NCBI RefSeq assembly: GCF_904846065.1
Contig: NZ_CAJGZV010000001.1
Coordinates: forward strand, 1,984,001-2,048,000
Length of the DNA stretch: 64,000 nucleotides
Direction: 5' to 3'
Source of the DNA: Psychrobacter immobilis
GTDB taxonomy: Bacteria; Pseudomonadota; Gammaproteobacteria; Pseudomonadales; Moraxellaceae
Shown here: one piece after another, positions 52,227-61,445 of the stretch
Numbering within the stretch: position 1 is the first letter of the stretch
How the letters are laid out: every line of letters starts with the position of its first letter
Notes under the pieces: generated by a model
What the model was told of the DNA's origin: nothing
Seen by the model: the letters and a program-made list of their open reading frames with translations, nothing else
The model's database searches: none
Program-made: the position numbers and the translations under genes

Positions 52227-53249
52227 ATGCCTTATTTCAAACCCTTTAAAGTCATCATCATCGGATTCGATGGTGTGCTCGGCAGTGCATTGACAGGCGC
52301 ATTAGATTTATTCTCATTTACGGGTGTCAGTTGGCAACGATTTTTAGATGAGCCAGTAGAGCCAAGATTCAATGTGCAGATAGCAAGCGTTGGTGGCGTA
52401 GATATCAGATGTAGCAATCGATTAATCATGCAAGCGCATTGCGATATTCAGGACGTGGCGGAATGCGACTTGCTATTGATTCCGACGATTGGTGATTCAA
52501 TCGATAAGGTACTGAGCCGAAATGCAGCGTTAATACCCCATCTAACGCGGTTGGCAGATACCAAGTCAGACATAGCCAGCAACTGTAGCGGTGCTTTCTT
52601 TTTGGCAAAGGCAGGATTATTAGATAATAGAATCGCCACCACGCACTGGGGCTACGCCAGTAAATTCAAGGCGGACTTTCCGCTCGTTGACTTACAAGAA
52701 AACCAGTTTGTCACGCACTCAAAGAGTAAATCAGACAGTCAGTCGGGTAATATATTTTGTGCGGCAGGTGGTAGTGCATTTTATGATTTGGGATTGTTAT
52801 TAATAGAGCGTTACTGCGGACGTGAGATTTCTACTCAAGTAGCCAAAACCCAAATCATCGATAGTAAACGAGGCAATCAAAACAGCTATACCAACGTGAC
52901 GTTGCACAAACCGCATTCAGACCAACTCATTAAGCAGCTACAAGAATTCATTGAGGAAAATTTTTATCAGACTATTCAGGTAAGCGGGTTGGCTACCATG
53001 GTCAATATCACCCCACGGACGTTGAACAGGCGCTTTCAGTCTGCTGTTGCTATGCGCCCGATTGAGTATATTCAGGCCGTCAGAATTGAGCAGGCAAAAC
53101 GCCTATTAGAGGTGGGAGATGTGACCATAAAATCGCTTGCCGAGCAAGTTGGCTATGATGATATCTCTTCGTTCACACGCCTATTCAAACGCGCGACAGA
53201 GCTAACTCCCAAAGAATATCAAGATAAATTTTCGCGGTTAGCGATTTAG
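52227..53249 (+). CDS. GlxA-type AraC-family regulator (DJ-1/PfpI + HTH)
   Basis: A 340-residue regulator. The N-terminal ~190 residues have a DJ-1/PfpI fold (DLLLIPTIGDSIDKVLSRNA, then ASNCSGAFFLAKAGLLDNRI with the Cys at the nucleophile elbow). The C-terminal ~100 residues are an AraC double HTH (VSGLATMVNITPRTLNRRFQ, then IKSLAEQVGYDDISSFTRLF). This is the GlxA/FtrA layout; the DJ-1 part senses a small ligand. It is divergent from the acyl-CoA dehydrogenase operon and likely controls it through the repeats in between. Confidence 0.9.
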   Translation: MPYFKPFKVIIIGFDGVLGSALTGALDLFSFTGVSWQRFLDEPVEPRFNVQIASVGGVDIRCSNRLIMQAHCDIQDVAECDLLLIPTIGDSIDKVLSRNAALIPHLTRLADTKSDIASNCSGAFFLAKAGLLDNRIATTHWGYASKFKADFPLVDLQENQFVTHSKSKSDSQSGNIFCAAGGSAFYDLGLLLIERYCGREISTQVAKTQIIDSKRGNQNSYTNVTLHKPHSDQLIKQLQEFIEENFYQTIQVSGLATMVNITPRTLNRRFQSAVAMRPIEYIQAVRIEQAKRLLEVGDVTIKSLAEQVGYDDISSFTRLFKRATELTPKEYQDKFSRLAI

Positions 53250-53281
53250 TCATGGCAATGCATAGTAGTAAATTTTAGCGT

Positions 53282-54559
53282 TTAAGTATTTTGCCACAAG
53301 CCTTCTGCTTGGATAGCATCAGCTTTAATGGTTGGATAATCGGTAAATGCTAGCTGATACCCGCCATCAGTATTAGGTGTTAGCTGACAAGTTGCACCGA
53401 GTGGAAAGCTACTCTTTTGTCCAATATGACCAAAGCGCATGCCGCTATAAATGGGTAATCCGGTCAATTCATGCAGTTGACGAATCACGGTGGCGACATC
53501 ATAGCGCTTGTCATAGCTGTCCTCACCTGCACCAGATAATGCCCCAAACACAATCGCCTGCTGCCCTTTGAACACACCTGCGAGATATAAGTCATATAGC
53601 ATGCGCTCGATACGATAAGGTTGCTCGCCCACGTCTTCCAAAAACACAATGCCGCCGTCAATACGTGGTAAATACTCACTACCCGCCAGCGCTGATACCA
53701 CACTCAGATTACCGCCCCAAATTGTGCCAGTGATAGTTTTTGGCTCAGTACCTGTCAAGATGCTAGGGAGTTGCTGACTGGTTAGAGATGCGTCTGATAT
53801 ATTGATAGTGAGGTTAGGATTAGTTAACGATTCAACAAACTGCCGACAGCTGATCTCATCAGGTTTGGCTTTGCCAAATTCACTATAGAGCATCGGTGCT
53901 GCGAGTGAGCTCATATCACCCTTTGCCAATAGCGCACACTGAATAGCAGTCACATCACTAAAGCCCGCCAGTATCGTGCCGCGCTCCTGCATAATACGTC
54001 CTAGCGTCAACCAATCAATCATCGGTAATATGCGCATTGCACCATAGCCGCCGCGCACGCCGAGTAACAATTTTGGGGCGGCTATTGCACCAGTAGCGAG
54101 GTTTTGTAAATCACTGGCTCGCTGCGAATCCGTACCAGCAAAACGCAGATACTGCCGATTGGTAATCGTAGGATTATTTACTTTGAAACCTGCACAGGCC
54201 ATACGCTCCAATGCCAATTGATTGCGGTCATCGCTACCGCCCACATTAGAGCTGGCAAAAAGTCGCGTTTCAATCGTTGGCGTAATACAGCGTGTTTGCG
54301 TGAGTGACGGCTGTGAGGATGAACGCTCACCCAATAACGCGGTTGGCAAATCATCCTTGGTGAGCTGCGGACTATTATTAGGGTCGATAGGGCTGGCGGC
54401 AAATACCTGAGAAACACCTTGCGTCGCCAATGCAGCAGTACCCGCACTGATACCTACTCGACGCAAAAACTGCCGACGGTTTAGCCCAGATGTTGTTTCA
54501 ATCGCTGTATGCTCATTTTTGTTTCTATCATCTGTTAATAACTGACTCTTAAAAAACAT
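53282..54559 (-). CDS. LD-carboxypeptidase (S66 family) with Tat-type signal
   Basis: A ~425-residue S66 peptidase of the LdcA/MccF type. The N-terminus has a twin-arginine signal, NRRQFLRRVGISAGTAALAT, so it is exported folded by Tat. Catalytic blocks: LGVRGGYGAMRILPMIDW, GFSDVTAIQCALLA with the nucleophile Ser, VFLEDVGEQPYRIERML, and MRFGHIGQKSSFPLGATCQL with the His. It cleaves the L,D-bond of murein tetrapeptides during recycling. The ATG at 54559, with GAGAGAG and AAGGTGG before it, is preferred over one 48 bases earlier. Tat-exported S66 enzymes are less common than cytoplasmic LdcA, so the exact role may differ. Confidence 0.85.
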   Translation of the reverse strand: MFFKSQLLTDDRNKNEHTAIETTSGLNRRQFLRRVGISAGTAALATQGVSQVFAASPIDPNNSPQLTKDDLPTALLGERSSSQPSLTQTRCITPTIETRLFASSNVGGSDDRNQLALERMACAGFKVNNPTITNRQYLRFAGTDSQRASDLQNLATGAIAAPKLLLGVRGGYGAMRILPMIDWLTLGRIMQERGTILAGFSDVTAIQCALLAKGDMSSLAAPMLYSEFGKAKPDEISCRQFVESLTNPNLTINISDASLTSQQLPSILTGTEPKTITGTIWGGNLSVVSALAGSEYLPRIDGGIVFLEDVGEQPYRIERMLYDLYLAGVFKGQQAIVFGALSGAGEDSYDKRYDVATVIRQLHELTGLPIYSGMRFGHIGQKSSFPLGATCQLTPNTDGGYQLAFTDYPTIKADAIQAEGLWQNT

Positions 54560-54802
54560 CTCTCTCTGCCACCTTATCATTTTTATTTTAATATACTTTT
54601 GCATCATCTTTATTTTTGCAGTCTACTTGCTTAAACCGCACAGCAGCATATTGTAAACGCTTTTTTGGCTATGATAGTTGCCCAACCCTTGCCACTATTT
54701 AATTTTTCGCCATGCTACACCAAAAACCTAGCCCTATTGGCACATTCCGCGACTTTGTTGTAGTATGAGAATACCGATTTCGGTTAAATAAGGATAATAA
54801 TA

Positions 54803-55213
54803 ATGGCTGAGAAAGCGACTGATAAACAGAAAAAAGAGGACATATTGGATACTGATTTAGAGTACCTCATCAACGAAGAAGAAAAACTGCAAGAAAAGCT
54901 AAAAGACAGTAGCCATCTTGAGCGTTTTGCCAAAGATTTGATGCTATTCATGAGCTTGATTAAAGATTATTATCAAGGGAACTATCGCGATATTCCCTAC
55001 AAGACCATTTCAGCAGGTGTGGTTGGACTGCTCTATACTCTCAACCCAATCGATATCATTCCAGACTTCATACCTTTTATCGGTCATATTGACGATGCGC
55101 TAGTCCTCACCTTTTGCTTGAAGTTGGTCGAAAAAGATTTGCAAAAATATCAAACTTGGAAGAAAAAACAAACCGCTATCAAAACCGCTACTGACTTAAA
55201 GAAAAACAAGTAA
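54803..55213 (+). CDS. YkvA-like DUF1232 membrane protein
   Basis: A 136-residue protein with a DUF1232 core: YRDIPYKTISAGVVGLLYTL followed by NPIDIIPDFIPFIGHIDDAL near 63-104. This signature (P-I-D-x-I-P-D-x-I-P-x-I-G-x-x-D-D) defines the YkvA family of small membrane proteins of unknown function. The N-terminal third is charged and coiled. An AAGGAT ribosome site precedes the ATG. A strong terminator lies right behind it. Monocistronic. Family firm; function unknown. Confidence 0.88.
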   Translation: MAEKATDKQKKEDILDTDLEYLINEEEKLQEKLKDSSHLERFAKDLMLFMSLIKDYYQGNYRDIPYKTISAGVVGLLYTLNPIDIIPDFIPFIGHIDDALVLTFCLKLVEKDLQKYQTWKKKQTAIKTATDLKKNK

Positions 55214-55249
55214 CTTTATACAAGCTACCATCCTGAAATGATGGTTATA

Positions 55250-55292
55250 AAAAGCCACGACTGACAATCAATGTATCAGCCGTGGCTTTTTT
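55250..55292. terminator. bidirectional intrinsic terminator
   Basis: AAAGCCACG (55251-55259) pairs with CGTGGCTTT (55281-55289), with inner CTGA/TCAG pairing and T runs on both strands. It lies between the rightward DUF1232 gene and the end of the leftward membrane-protein gene, serving both. Confidence 0.85.
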
Positions 55293-55320
55293 ATTCATTA
55301 ATAGCAATTATTTATGTGAG

Positions 55321-55647
55321 TTAATCTGGAACATCATAACGCGCTTTTTCTGGATTGAGACCGAACGAATAGACAAAGGTTGCAACGAGGCTATTGATAA
55401 TAATAAACGGCAAATCGATAGCAGCATGCCCAAGCGCATAGCGACCAATCAGCCACGAAACAATCAGCATAAGAATAAAGAAACCGCCTAAGTACGCCAA
55501 AATTGCAGGATGCTTTAGATTATAAGGTTGCTCAGGTTCAGGCTTCTTATCAAGTACATAGGTTCTGATTGCCCAACCAGCTGCATAAGAAAATCCGCCC
55601 AATACCACGTAACTAAAAAAATTCATATTGCTTAACTCTAATGACAT
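55321..55647 (-). CDS. small three-TM membrane protein
   Basis: A 108-residue protein with three hydrophobic segments: FFSYVVLGGFSYAAGWAI (~10-27), ILAYLGGFFILMLIVSWLIG (~48-67) and LPFIIINSLVATFVYSFGL (~78-97). A charged, Pro-rich loop (DKKPEPEQPYN) separates the first two. An internal Met at residue 8 (MNFFSY) could be the start. I recognise no family. It shares a terminator with the convergent DUF1232 gene. Inner-membrane location is clear; function unknown. Confidence 0.65.
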   Translation of the reverse strand: MSLELSNMNFFSYVVLGGFSYAAGWAIRTYVLDKKPEPEQPYNLKHPAILAYLGGFFILMLIVSWLIGRYALGHAAIDLPFIIINSLVATFVYSFGLNPEKARYDVPD

Positions 55648-55717
55648 ATGGTTTATAGCAAAACACTGTTTAAAACAAAACTATCGATCATAAATTCTGT
55701 TTATGAGCCGTGCTTGC

Positions 55718-56275
55718 TTAGAGGCTCTCATTAACATTATCAATCACAATATTGGCATGTGGATTGGCTAAAATATCGGTATTAACATCATCACACTCAA
55801 CACGATAGATGGTATTGGCACCGCGATAAATATAGGATAAGTATTCACTATCTAAGAGTGGATCGATATTGGCATAGACAGGCTTCACATGAGCCAGTAC
55901 TAGCACTCGATCAGGACGCCCAATGACCGCATCGACATTGTCAGGGTCAATAGAGAAAAACTGCGGAATTTCGCTATTTTCAATCACTTCTAGCGGCTCA
56001 GCGTCATCCCAAACGCGCTTTGCACTTGCCGGCTCTTTCATCTGCATGACCCATGCACCATTTTGTTGGCTGACTTTTATCTGCGCGGGTTCATCATGAC
56101 TGACGGTGTAGCAGCCTTCAAATACGGATAAATCTACTGCAGTTTCAACCTTTTTGGTATCGGCTTGAGTATTGCTATCATTACAAGCGCTCAAAAACAG
56201 CGCACTACTCGCCGTTATAGCGACCATAAGAGGCGTCAATTTTTTATAAAAAACGTTTGAGTATACCGACATCAT
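55718..56275 (-). CDS. lipoprotein of unknown function
   Basis: A ~185-residue protein with a lipoprotein signal: a basic start (YKK), hydrophobic core LMVAITASSALF and lipobox LSAC near residue 31, so it is lipidated at the Cys and held in the envelope. The mature part is acidic and beta-rich (LSVFEGCYTVSHDEPAQIKV, NGAWVMQMKEP, YIYRGANTIYRVEC). Two Cys residues (GCY and VEC) could form a disulfide. The ATG at 56275 with an AGGA site 7 bases before it is preferred to the one at 56290. No family recognised. Confidence 0.7.
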   Translation of the reverse strand: MMSVYSNVFYKKLTPLMVAITASSALFLSACNDSNTQADTKKVETAVDLSVFEGCYTVSHDEPAQIKVSQQNGAWVMQMKEPASAKRVWDDAEPLEVIENSEIPQFFSIDPDNVDAVIGRPDRVLVLAHVKPVYANIDPLLDSEYLSYIYRGANTIYRVECDDVNTDILANPHANIVIDNVNESL

Positions 56276-56603
56276 AGGGTTATCCTGCATTCGAGCACAT
56301 TAAGCATTCACAAGTTGATTTTTTATAAATAGACACTGCTGAGTGAGTAAACGAACAGAGATTCTTCACTATATAATTCGCTATATAAATAGACGCTTTA
56401 TCGCAGCCAAGCTTATTTTAACAGAAAACTGTCACGTTACTATTATGATATGTGCTTTTACGATTTTGTGCACGGCAACTGCCCATAGCTGGGATAGATT
56501 TGCTATACTCAAACCTAAAATTGGTAGTGCTAGCCCGCAGAAAAATAGCGCCACTAAAACCGCATTGCTCCATGTTTATTATTCATTAGGTCAATAAGCT
56601 TTT

Positions 56604-58217
56604 ATGTCAGACAATAACGCCATAGCACCACTTAATAGTCTTAACAGCGTCAATCCACTAGCAGCCAAGGCCAATACAACAGTTGCTTACACCGATGGCG
56701 CTTGTAAAGGCAACCCCGGTGCTGGTGGCTGGGGCGCGCACCTCATTTTTAGTGATGGACGTACACAAGATTTGTACGGCGGTGATAAAGAGACGACCAA
56801 TAATCGCATGGAGTTGATGGGCGCAATACAAGCACTAACCCATAGCCCGCATGAGCACAACCTCGAGATTTGGACAGACTCAAGCTATGTCAAAAAAGGC
56901 ATTACCGAATGGATAGAGGGTTGGAAAAAAAGAGGCTGGAAAACGGCAAGTAAAAAACCCGTCGCCAATCAAGACCTTTGGCAGCAATTAGACAAGCTAT
57001 GCCAGCAGCGCGATGTTGACTGGCATTGGGTAAAAGGTCACGCAGGACATGCAGGCAATGAAAAAGCGGACGAGCTGGCAAACTTGGGCGTGACGTCCAG
57101 CAGTGAAGAATTATCGAGCATAGAGCCGGAAGACACGGCTAAAAAAAAAGGGCAAATAATGCCTAATACAGCGCAAAATTCTGCTCACGATGACTGGCTA
57201 AGTTTCGATCCACTGGGTCTGGATATGACAGATGATGAGCTTGACGAAGATGTCATAGACACTGATAACGATACAAACCCTGCCGATGAGATGATGAGTA
57301 AAGATGCTGTAATAGAAGCCGATCGCTATCAGCATAATGCTAGCAAACCAATGAGTAAAATAGAGATGCCGGAAACCCAAACGTCTATGACTGATGCGAC
57401 GATAAATGATCATGTGCCTGCTACCGTTACTGGCATAGAAGAAGCTAATACACCAAAATTCGACGGCGACACCAGCCGTGCCAATCCGTATTTCATACCG
57501 CTGCTGCCCAAACCTATCCATCGTCATGAGTCTGATCGCCAGCTCATTATGGATACTGAAACCACAGGTCTTGATCCGTTAAAAGGCGACCGTATTATCG
57601 AAGTCGGTATCGTGGAGATGATCGGGCGTAAATTTACGGGTGAAAAGCTCCACGTTTATATCAATCCACAGCGCGGCATGGATGATGAAGTCATTCGTAT
57701 CCATGGTATTTCTGAGGCATTTTTGACCGACAAGCCTACCTTCGATCAAGTTGCTCAGTCGCTCTATGATTTTATGGACGGCGCAGAAATCATCGCTCAT
57801 AACGCCACCTTTGATATGAACTTCTTAAACATGGAGTTTGCCAAAGTTGGTATGAACGACTTTGCCGAGCGCGTACAAGTGACTGACTCGCTGGTCATGG
57901 CAAAGCAGCAATATCCTGGGCAAAAAAACACCCTAGATGCTTTAGTGCGTCGCCTAAATGTGGGGAAGCAAGATCGTACTTTTCACGGCGCCTTACTTGA
58001 TTCAGAGATTTTAGCAGAAGTTTATCTGGCGATGACAGGTGGGCAGGTTACACTCGCCATCGAAGAAGACACGCAAACAGATGGTGGGCAGACAGCACAC
58101 GCCAGTTTTGCCAATTTAGCGTCATTGTTGCTAGAGTCATCTACGGATGAAAATACCAACCAACAGTGGTATGCCGCGCTCGCAGAAGCGTATCCTGAGC
58201 TAAAAGCCAATATGTAG
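56604..58217 (+). CDS. rnhA-dnaQ: fused ribonuclease HI / DNA polymerase III epsilon
   Basis: A 537-residue two-enzyme protein. Residues ~25-165 are RNase [63 protein letters not shown], giving the D-E-D-D active site and the His. Residues ~310-490 are Dna[32 protein letters not shown], and [14 protein letters not shown] as Exo I-III. A ~140-residue acidic, low-complexity linker joins them. RNase HI removes RNA from hybrids and epsilon proofreads the replicase. Such fusion is known in Moraxellaceae; elsewhere the two are separate neighbouring genes. An extended -10 (TGCTATACT, 56501-56509) lies about 95 bases upstream. Confidence 0.95.
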   Translation: MSDNNAIAPLNSLNSVNPLAAKANTTVAYTDGACKGNPGAGGWGAHLIFSDGRTQDLYGGDKETTNNRMELMGAIQALTHSPHEHNLEIWTDSSYVKKGITEWIEGWKKRGWKTASKKPVANQDLWQQLDKLCQQRDVDWHWVKGHAGHAGNEKADELANLGVTSSSEELSSIEPEDTAKKKGQIMPNTAQNSAHDDWLSFDPLGLDMTDDELDEDVIDTDNDTNPADEMMSKDAVIEADRYQHNASKPMSKIEMPETQTSMTDATINDHVPATVTGIEEANTPKFDGDTSRANPYFIPLLPKPIHRHESDRQLIMDTETTGLDPLKGDRIIEVGIVEMIGRKFTGEKLHVYINPQRGMDDEVIRIHGISEAFLTDKPTFDQVAQSLYDFMDGAEIIAHNATFDMNFLNMEFAKVGMNDFAERVQVTDSLVMAKQQYPGQKNTLDALVRRLNVGKQDRTFHGALLDSEILAEVYLAMTGGQVTLAIEEDTQTDGGQTAHASFANLASLLLESSTDENTNQQWYAALAEAYPELKANM

Positions 58218-58377
58218 TTGCCGTATAAGTTGATGATATCAATCTTTGAGCAATAACATTTGTATAATATAGGCTTGACTATTGTTATATTAAGCATTAA
58301 AACATCAGCAGCAAGTGCTTTTTCGATCATCATTTAAACCATCGCCATTCTCATCAGTACATTATGGAAAAACACCT

Positions 58378-60060
58378 ATGAACCAGTCTGCGCAAATGAA
58401 GTTAACGGCCCCAACGCTTAGTGTTACTGATTTCAATCTACCATCGCTACATTTGTTGCATGATGAGATCATCGTAACCTTAAAAGATACTGAGATTCAT
58501 CTGAGTGAATTTAATGATGATAATAGTCAAGCCCCTTTATTATTAGATTCTATCACTGTGCTAAAGCAGCTGTCTTGCATCTTTGAGCTGATATCTTTGG
58601 TTGGTGCAGAGGCTTTGAATACCGCTATTGTCAATGGTTTACAGCGCCTCTATGATAATGGTAATAATAACGATACCAGCTTGATTATGGACTTATCAGA
58701 AGCCATTATGACACTGGATCGCTATATCGAGTTTGTGCTTTTGACAGAGTCGGTAGAGCCAACCTTGTTACTGCCTGTTATCAATAAACTCAACGCTCAC
58801 GGGCAAGAAACTCCTATCACAGCAGACTATTTTGCAGCTTTTGGTAGCAGTAGTGTCATCATTGCCAACCCTGAACAGAACTTCCAACCACTTGACGAGC
58901 TTAACCTAGACACTGAACTACTAACTTATGCTTATCGTAGTGGTCTTGGAGTCGCTCTGCTCAATCAAGATGGCAACGTTAGCCCAGACGATCAGCAGAA
59001 ACTTGACGCCATGAGTGCAGCGTGTGCTTTGATAGCATCGAACACCAGCAGTCTATTTTGGCAAGCGGCCACCGCAGCTGTCACGGACATTGCCACGATA
59101 TTACCGCTAAATCTGAGTCAAAAACACACACTGATTTACTTAGAACAGCAATTCCAAAGCTACTTGCCTGTGATGGACAAACGTTTTGCTGATTTGGTCA
59201 GTTTTGCTTGCCAGCGTGACAGTGATGCAGCGCAACGACTACGCGAGCAATACGCCAGCAACCACTTGGAAAGCGCTCAACTTGAGCAAATGAAGCGTTT
59301 CTTATTCGGTCCTAATCGCGCCCTGACCGATACGCTGAACACCATCATTCAGACCCAAATTAATACCATCAAAGAAAATGTGGATAGCTACGCACGTGGT
59401 GATTCATTGAACCCTATCGATATGCAAACCGCACAGATTATCGAAGAGCTAACAGAATTGAGCTCAGCATTACGCTTGCTTGGTTTATCAAATGCAGCCA
59501 ATAGTCTCAGCGTAGCAGCAGAAGCTGTTAGTCATTGGCAAACGCCCTCGCCTGATGATTTCGATCACTTGCTGTTGGCATTAATGCATGCTGAAAACGC
59601 CACCATTGCAATGGCAGAAATGCACACACCAGGGGCCATCTATTTGCCACTGAATAACCCGCATATCTCTTTACATCAGCTCAATACGGCTAATGATACT
59701 TTGATACAAGAAAGTCGTTCCGCTATTGCCAGTGCAGAACAAGCCATTAACGATTATTTGGCTGAGCCAGAGCGCGATATGCTCAATATCCAGAACATAC
59801 CTGAGATGATGCGCCAAGTGGCAGGGGCTGTGCGCTTCTTACAGCTGCCAACACCTGCCAGCATGCTCAGTCAATTGGCCAATTATCTTCAGCAGCGTAT
59901 CGAAGGTGGACAACGTATTGAAGACAATACGCTTGCCTGTATCGCTGATGTCATTATGGCCGTTGATCATCATCTAGATGGTTTTGAGCATAATCGTCCG
60001 GTCAGCAAACAAGCATTAGATGTGGGACAGCAGAGCTTGAGTCATCTACTCGCAGCCTAA
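58378..60060 (+). CDS. FimL-like (ChpA N-terminal-like) protein
   Basis: A ~560-residue helical protein resembling FimL, the protein related to the N-terminal region of ChpA that supports type IV pilus signalling and cAMP production. Indicators are the length, the early KDTEIHLSEFNDD, LLLDSITVLKQLSCIFELIS, DLSEAIMTLDRYIEFVL, and repeated Hpt-like helical blocks (RQVAGAVRFLQLPTPASMLS, VIMAVDHHLDGFEHNRPVSK). No conserved phospho-His is obvious, as in FimL. I start it at the ATG at 58378; a GTG at 58315 is in frame but less likely. It acts in the cytoplasm with the twitching-motility chemosensory system. FimL is my best match, not certain. Confidence 0.65.
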   Translation: MNQSAQMKLTAPTLSVTDFNLPSLHLLHDEIIVTLKDTEIHLSEFNDDNSQAPLLLDSITVLKQLSCIFELISLVGAEALNTAIVNGLQRLYDNGNNNDTSLIMDLSEAIMTLDRYIEFVLLTESVEPTLLLPVINKLNAHGQETPITADYFAAFGSSSVIIANPEQNFQPLDELNLDTELLTYAYRSGLGVALLNQDGNVSPDDQQKLDAMSAACALIASNTSSLFWQAATAAVTDIATILPLNLSQKHTLIYLEQQFQSYLPVMDKRFADLVSFACQRDSDAAQRLREQYASNHLESAQLEQMKRFLFGPNRALTDTLNTIIQTQINTIKENVDSYARGDSLNPIDMQTAQIIEELTELSSALRLLGLSNAANSLSVAAEAVSHWQTPSPDDFDHLLLALMHAENATIAMAEMHTPGAIYLPLNNPHISLHQLNTANDTLIQESRSAIASAEQAINDYLAEPERDMLNIQNIPEMMRQVAGAVRFLQLPTPASMLSQLANYLQQRIEGGQRIEDNTLACIADVIMAVDHHLDGFEHNRPVSKQALDVGQQSLSHLLAA

Positions 60061-60132
60061 TTTTTATCATACTTAAGCACTAAAATGATATTTAAATGGC
60101 GGCTTTGCTGCCATAGCCCTTCATTTACATAT

Positions 60133-60240
60133 AGTCAATCCCATATAATCTGGATATAAACAAGGTGAGTGAAACCACTACGAATAGTAGTGCTGAGCGA
60201 GCCTGACTGACACCGTATCCGAATGATATAGGATTGACTT
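60133..60240. mobile_element. MITE-like element (copy B)
   Basis: Terminal inverted repeats AGTCAATCCCATATAATC (60133 on) and the reverse of 60219-60239 match over ~21 bases. The interior shares CAAGG, TGAG, GAGCGAGCCTGACTGACACC and AATGAT blocks with the element at 48299. It holds an inner CACTAC/GTAGTG stem and no coding sequence. The two elements appear to be one family with variable ends. Confidence 0.7.
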
Positions 60241-60274
60241 TACTTCAATTAAAAAAAAGTCTGTATCAACACTG

Positions 60275-61336
60275 ATGCGTACTGACCGTAACCGGTTTGG
60301 AATTTTACCTATGACCAGCGCTTTTGTATTTAGTGATGATACTGTTTTATGCCACCAGCGACCTAATGGATGGTGGCCAGTGCAGCTTGAATTACCCCCA
60401 TCCGCTACACATTCAGATGAGGAGACCCAGCTTGCTTATCAAGTTGGTCATGTCACGCTACTCGAAAGCCTAGCACCGCGTCACTGGTCGCCTGATGTCA
60501 ATCATACTAACGCGAGTGTAGATACTCTGAAGTATGCCGATATTTTAGAAAGTTCCGATACTCTAGAAAGTACCGACAGTTCGATTAATACTCTCCACAC
60601 CTTTACTGCACAAGCGGCTAGCGCTATTACTTATGACTATGCAATTGCACATCATATTGCACTGCCCATCATCGCTGAGGGCAGTGGCAATGCGTTTGTT
60701 CCTTACCGCCAGCTGATTACTCAGTTGCCCGTGGCTTTGTCCGATCAGCTTAGCCAAGCGATACAGTTATTGCGCTGGCAAACAGATACACAGTTTTGTA
60801 GTCGCTGTGCTGCCCCAACCATTCATGCCAAACGAGATGAGCGTGCGATGGTCTGTCCAGTGTGCCGATTGCGCCAATACCCACGTGTACAACCCTGTGT
60901 CATCACGGCTATCACTCGCCCGAATCCGCAAACTGGTGAAATGCAGATTTTGCTAGCCCATCATCATCGTTATGGACAGCAAAAAACAGCGCCTCATTTA
61001 TTACAGTCGCCACCACCGTTACTATACGGTTTGATTGCAGGCTTTGTAGAAGTGGGTGAAAGCCTAGAACACGCGGTAGTGCGTGAAGTGGCAGAAGAGG
61101 TAAATATCAGCCTATCAGATATTCGTTACGTCAGCAGTCAGCCATGGCCATTTCCGTCTAATTTAATGCTAGGCTTTCGCGCGTCTTATGCAGCTGGCGA
61201 AATTGTTATCCAAGAAGATGAGCTGTCGCACGCCGATTTTTTTGATCTGTCAAATTTACCAAAAATACCCTCAAAAGGTAGCATTGCTTACGAGCTGATC
61301 GCACAAATTGCCAATGAGCAAGGTATTTTGCTTTAA
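60275..61336 (+). CDS. nudC: NADH pyrophosphatase / NAD-RNA decapping Nudix enzyme
   Basis: A 353-residue NudC. It has a four-Cys zinc ribbon (CSRCAAPTIHAKRDE, then CPVCRLRQYP), a Nudix box beginning GFVEVGESLEHAVVREVAEE and continuing VNI, and the diagnostic SQPWPFPSNLM motif of the NADH pyrophosphatase branch. It hydrolyses NAD(H) to NMN(H) plus AMP and removes NAD caps from RNA. The N-terminal region is longer than in E. coli NudC and carries a low-complexity segment rich in D/S/T/L near 80-115. The start could also be the ATG at 60311. It stands alone after MITE copy B. Confidence 0.92.
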   Translation: MRTDRNRFGILPMTSAFVFSDDTVLCHQRPNGWWPVQLELPPSATHSDEETQLAYQVGHVTLLESLAPRHWSPDVNHTNASVDTLKYADILESSDTLESTDSSINTLHTFTAQAASAITYDYAIAHHIALPIIAEGSGNAFVPYRQLITQLPVALSDQLSQAIQLLRWQTDTQFCSRCAAPTIHAKRDERAMVCPVCRLRQYPRVQPCVITAITRPNPQTGEMQILLAHHHRYGQQKTAPHLLQSPPPLLYGLIAGFVEVGESLEHAVVREVAEEVNISLSDIRYVSSQPWPFPSNLMLGFRASYAAGEIVIQEDELSHADFFDLSNLPKIPSKGSIAYELIAQIANEQGILL

Positions 61337-61445
61337 TCTATAATATCAATGCAGCATTTATCAATATCGTTATTATCCTATTATTCTAATGTCAGCGCTC
61401 AGAGTACACTTAGCACTTAGCACTGATATCAAGGTTTTAAAGCAT

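Noticed and set aside
56343..56597. 84-codon open frame before rnhA-dnaQ
   Set aside because: It covers the promoter region, lacks a ribosome site and its composition does not resemble a real protein.
58246..58268. Promoter TTGAGC / TATAAT upstream of the FimL-like gene
   Set aside because: The two boxes are only 11 bases apart, too close for a sigma-70 promoter; only the -10 box may be real.
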